This document shows positions 6,110-8,248 of a stretch of DNA of 8,248 nucleotides, piece by piece. This stretch comes from Paracoccaceae bacterium (lineage in GTDB: Bacteria; Pseudomonadota; Alphaproteobacteria; Rhodobacterales; Rhodobacteraceae). A program made the translations under genes and the position numbers. Positions within the stretch are counted from its first letter, which is position 1. Each line of letters opens with the position of its first letter. The notes beneath the pieces were generated by a model. That model saw nothing but the letters and a program-made list of their open reading frames with translations. It ran no database searches and was not told the origin of the DNA. The stretch spans positions 1-8,248 of the forward strand of contig JABSSB010000070.1 in assembly GCA_013214715.1 (NCBI GenBank), written 5' to 3'.

Positions 6110-6222
6110 ATGCGTGCTCCCCAAGTGATGTTCTTGCGGAGCCGCAGATAATCCGAGTCAAACACTCAGGCATGCGTCAGGGCGGAGCATGCGATTGTTT
6201 GCCGAGCTGTTGGCCAGCGTAG

Positions 6223-6240
6223 GGCGGGGTTCACCCCGCC
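6223..6240. terminator. Perfect GC hairpin, possible terminator
   Basis: GGCGGGG and CCCCGCC form a perfect 7-bp stem around the tetraloop TTCA. On the plus strand it is followed by GTTTATAT, a poor but T-containing tail, so it could end plus-strand transcripts reading on from the decarboxylase. On the minus strand it lies 31 bases beyond the channel stop codon but is followed by CTACGC, so termination of that gene would not be classical. Confidence 0.45.
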
Positions 6241-6270
6241 GTTTATATGAATAAAGCCCAACCCGCGATC

Positions 6271-8248
6271 TTAGCGATCGACCGTCGTTGTGCCTTGGCC
6301 TGCCAAATCGCCTTCTTCAATCGCGGTCTCCACTGCGCCGGTGACAGCTTTTTTCTGCTCGGGCGTCAGCTCATCCGGGTCTTGCCCGTCGGCCAGACGC
6401 ACGGTGACCTCGCGATGGGCAAAGCGGATGCCTTCGCGCGCAAAGAGCTCGCGGATTTCCTGATAGACCTTCTTGCGGATCGTCCATTGGTCGCCGGGCT
6501 TGGTCATGAACTTCACCCGGATGATCATCGCACTGTCCTGCATTTCGATCACGCCCTGCGATTTCAGCGGCTGGATGAAATTCTCGCCGATCTCGGGGTC
6601 TTTCAACATCTCCTGACCCAGTGTTTTGATCAGCTTGCGCACACGCTCCACATCGGTGTCATAGGTGACGCGCAGCGGCAGTTTCATCATCACCCAGTCG
6701 CGCGAGTAATTGGTCAGCACCTTGATCTCGCCAAAGGGTATGGTGTTGAGTGCGCCAAGGTGATGGCGCAGTTGCATCGACCTGACCGAAATCTTTTCGA
6801 CCGTGCCTTTTACCTCTCCGATATCGATATATTCACCCTTGCGGAAGGCATCATCGATCAGGAAGAACGCGCCCGAGAAGATGTCACGCACCAGCGTCTG
6901 TGCACCAAAGCCCACCGCCAGACCGACCACACCGGCACCGGCAAAGAGCGGCGAGACATTCACGCCCAGCTCCATCATGACAAAAAGCGCTATCGAGATC
7001 ACGACAGTGGCCAGAATGGTGCCCCGGAAAAGCGGCAGCAGCGTAGCCAGTCGCGAGGCCGAAGCCGCGCCACCGCCTTCATCACCCAACTCGGGTTCGG
7101 GCATGTCCTCGATTTCTTCGGCAATCTTGCTGTCGATCCAGATGCGGAACGCGTGATAGATGATGTACCCGAAGAAGATCAGCACCAGCACATCCAGCAT
7201 GCGCGGTACAAAGCCGTCATCATGGTCCAGGAGTGCGGGATTCCAGATCTCGATCATCGCGTAAATGCCGACACAGAAGGCGATAATCCCCGCCACGCGT
7301 CGGGCCAGCCCTTCATAGGTCATGATCGTGTGATGCGGCACTGGTGCGAGTCTGATGTCGCTCAGCTCTTCGAGCTGGGTTGGGCCACCGTCGCCGTCAT
7401 CTTCACCATCATCGCCATCATCGCTGTCCAGCACGTCCATGTCGTCAGATGAGACCTGCGGTGCGGCCCGCTCAGATAGCGGGGCTTCGGACACCTCGCC
7501 CAGTGCCGTCGGCGCAGGCGCTGCGGCCGCAGAGTCTGCGTGTTCCCTGATTTCCCGCAGGCGGCGGGCGCGCTCGAAATAGATCTCGATCAGGTAATTG
7601 ATGACCGCATAGACGGTGATCACAGACATGAAGGCAAGGTAGAGGCCCATGATCATGGGCATGCCTTCTTCGCGTTCGAGCACGAGATCAAACAGAAGAT
7701 CAAGCCAGCCGATCACGAAATAGACGATCAGCGCCGGCGCCCAGACTTTCGAGACAAGCCTGAGGATCCATGAGCTTTGTTCGGGTTTCTGCCCATGCAG
7801 GATCGCATTGGAGATGGGCCGGGCATTGAAGATGACCATGGCAATATTGGCCAGTGCACCGCCCAGTTCGAGCACCCCGTAAAGGATTGCATAAACATTA
7901 TAGTTGAGCCCGAAATCCTTGATCCAGGTGGCGAAGACGACCGACCAGATCCCATACATCGCCAGCACCCATGCCCACGTATAGAGCCGCTTTGCATCGC
8001 GATCTGAAAAATGAGGGATGCGATATTGTGCCAGGAATGGTGACAGCAACATACGCCAGAAATCCGCCACCGTGCGGGTAAAGAAAAAGGCTGTTATGAT
8101 GGCGGTGACGGTGAAGCGGATTGAGGTGTCGTCGACCTGCCCCAGCAATAGCAAGCCAAGCACGTAAGCCACAATCACCGAGACAATGGTGACGGTGATC
8201 CCCATGACAAATCGAAATACCAGGAACGGCATCTTTTCACGAAAGCCT
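6271..8248 (-). CDS. MscS-family mechanosensitive ion channel, N-terminus outside window
   Basis: At least 653 residues of a large inner-membrane small-conductance mechanosensitive channel, which opens under membrane tension to release solutes during osmotic downshock. Numbering from the Met at 8232, hydrophobic segments lie near 8-31, 37-55, 84-104, 112-136, 163-185, 194-216, 309-330, 344-362 and 403-422. The pore helix and start of the MscS beta domain follow at 427-475 (LFAGAGVVGLAVGFGAQTLV, then RDIFSGAFFLIDDAFRKGEYIDIG), with IPFGEIKVLTNYSRDW at 498-513. The cytoplasmic alpha/beta domain runs to about 613, then a variable tail. The frame stays open through the 16 bases upstream of that Met (GFREK precedes it) and no ribosome binding site is present, so the true start is most likely beyond the edge. 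An acidic linker at 263-291 separates the outer helices from the conserved core. Confidence 0.92.
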   Translation of the reverse strand, partial: GFREKMPFLVFRFVMGITVTIVSVIVAYVLGLLLLGQVDDTSIRFTVTAIITAFFFTRTVADFWRMLLSPFLAQYRIPHFSDRDAKRLYTWAWVLAMYGIWSVVFATWIKDFGLNYNVYAILYGVLELGGALANIAMVIFNARPISNAILHGQKPEQSSWILRLVSKVWAPALIVYFVIGWLDLLFDLVLEREEGMPMIMGLYLAFMSVITVYAVINYLIEIYFERARRLREIREHADSAAAAPAPTALGEVSEAPLSERAAPQVSSDDMDVLDSDDGDDGEDDGDGGPTQLEELSDIRLAPVPHHTIMTYEGLARRVAGIIAFCVGIYAMIEIWNPALLDHDDGFVPRMLDVLVLIFFGYIIYHAFRIWIDSKIAEEIEDMPEPELGDEGGGAASASRLATLLPLFRGTILATVVISIALFVMMELGVNVSPLFAGAGVVGLAVGFGAQTLVRDIFSGAFFLIDDAFRKGEYIDIGEVKGTVEKISVRSMQLRHHLGALNTIPFGEIKVLTNYSRDWVMMKLPLRVTYDTDVERVRKLIKTLGQEMLKDPEIGENFIQPLKSQGVIEMQDSAMIIRVKFMTKPGDQWTIRKKVYQEIRELFAREGIRFAHREVTVRLADGQDPDELTPEQKKAVTGAVETAIEEGDLAGQGTTTVDR

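Noticed and set aside
6247..7452. 401-residue plus-strand open frame opposite the channel gene
   Set aside because: It is the antisense of a convincing MscS gene. Its His/Asp/Gln-rich translation is typical of a shadow frame.

Overview
The window looks like a piece of an alphaproteobacterial chromosome, most likely Rhodobacterales (Roseobacter group). The basis is the high GC of the main genes, the order miaB then a phoH-type gene on one strand, strong GGAGG-type ribosome binding sites, and a small secreted protein that resembles, from memory, the Rhodobacterales DUF5333 family. No rRNA, tRNA, CRISPR array or intact insertion sequence was recognised.

Left block (1-2297, minus strand): miaB (tRNA ms2i6A synthase), then a two-domain VOC/glyoxalase-fold protein, then the first 31 codons of a PhoH-family ATPase running off the left edge. 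All three point the same way and could be read as one transcript. miaB and phoH are RNA-metabolism housekeeping genes. The VOC gene between them is not obviously related to that role.

Middle block (about 2298-3586): a 400-base gap, then a small exported protein gene on the plus strand (2705-3076) of clearly lower GC (about 47% by hand count). It is preceded by a perfect 15-bp tandem duplication lying between a candidate promoter and the start codon. After it come about 510 bases without a convincing gene but with several GC-rich hairpins.

Accessory metabolic block (3587-6012): a phytanoyl-CoA-dioxygenase-family Fe(II)/2-oxoglutarate oxygenase (minus) and a group II PLP-dependent decarboxylase (plus) are transcribed divergently from a 128-base region containing an imperfect inverted repeat. 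Both keep their core catalytic residues. They may act on a common amino-acid-derived substrate or share a regulator, but no substrate can be named from sequence.

Right block (6026-8248, minus strand): a 27-codon single-membrane-segment microprotein with a good ribosome binding site, a perfect GC hairpin, and a large MscS-family mechanosensitive channel. The channel gene is open to the right edge, so its N-terminus is missing. It carries an unusual Asp/Glu-rich linker.

Nothing here proves a new system. The best leads are the unannotated microprotein, the duplicated leader upstream of the low-GC secreted gene, and the divergent oxygenase/decarboxylase pair, whose decarboxylase lacks an obvious catalytic-loop tyrosine.
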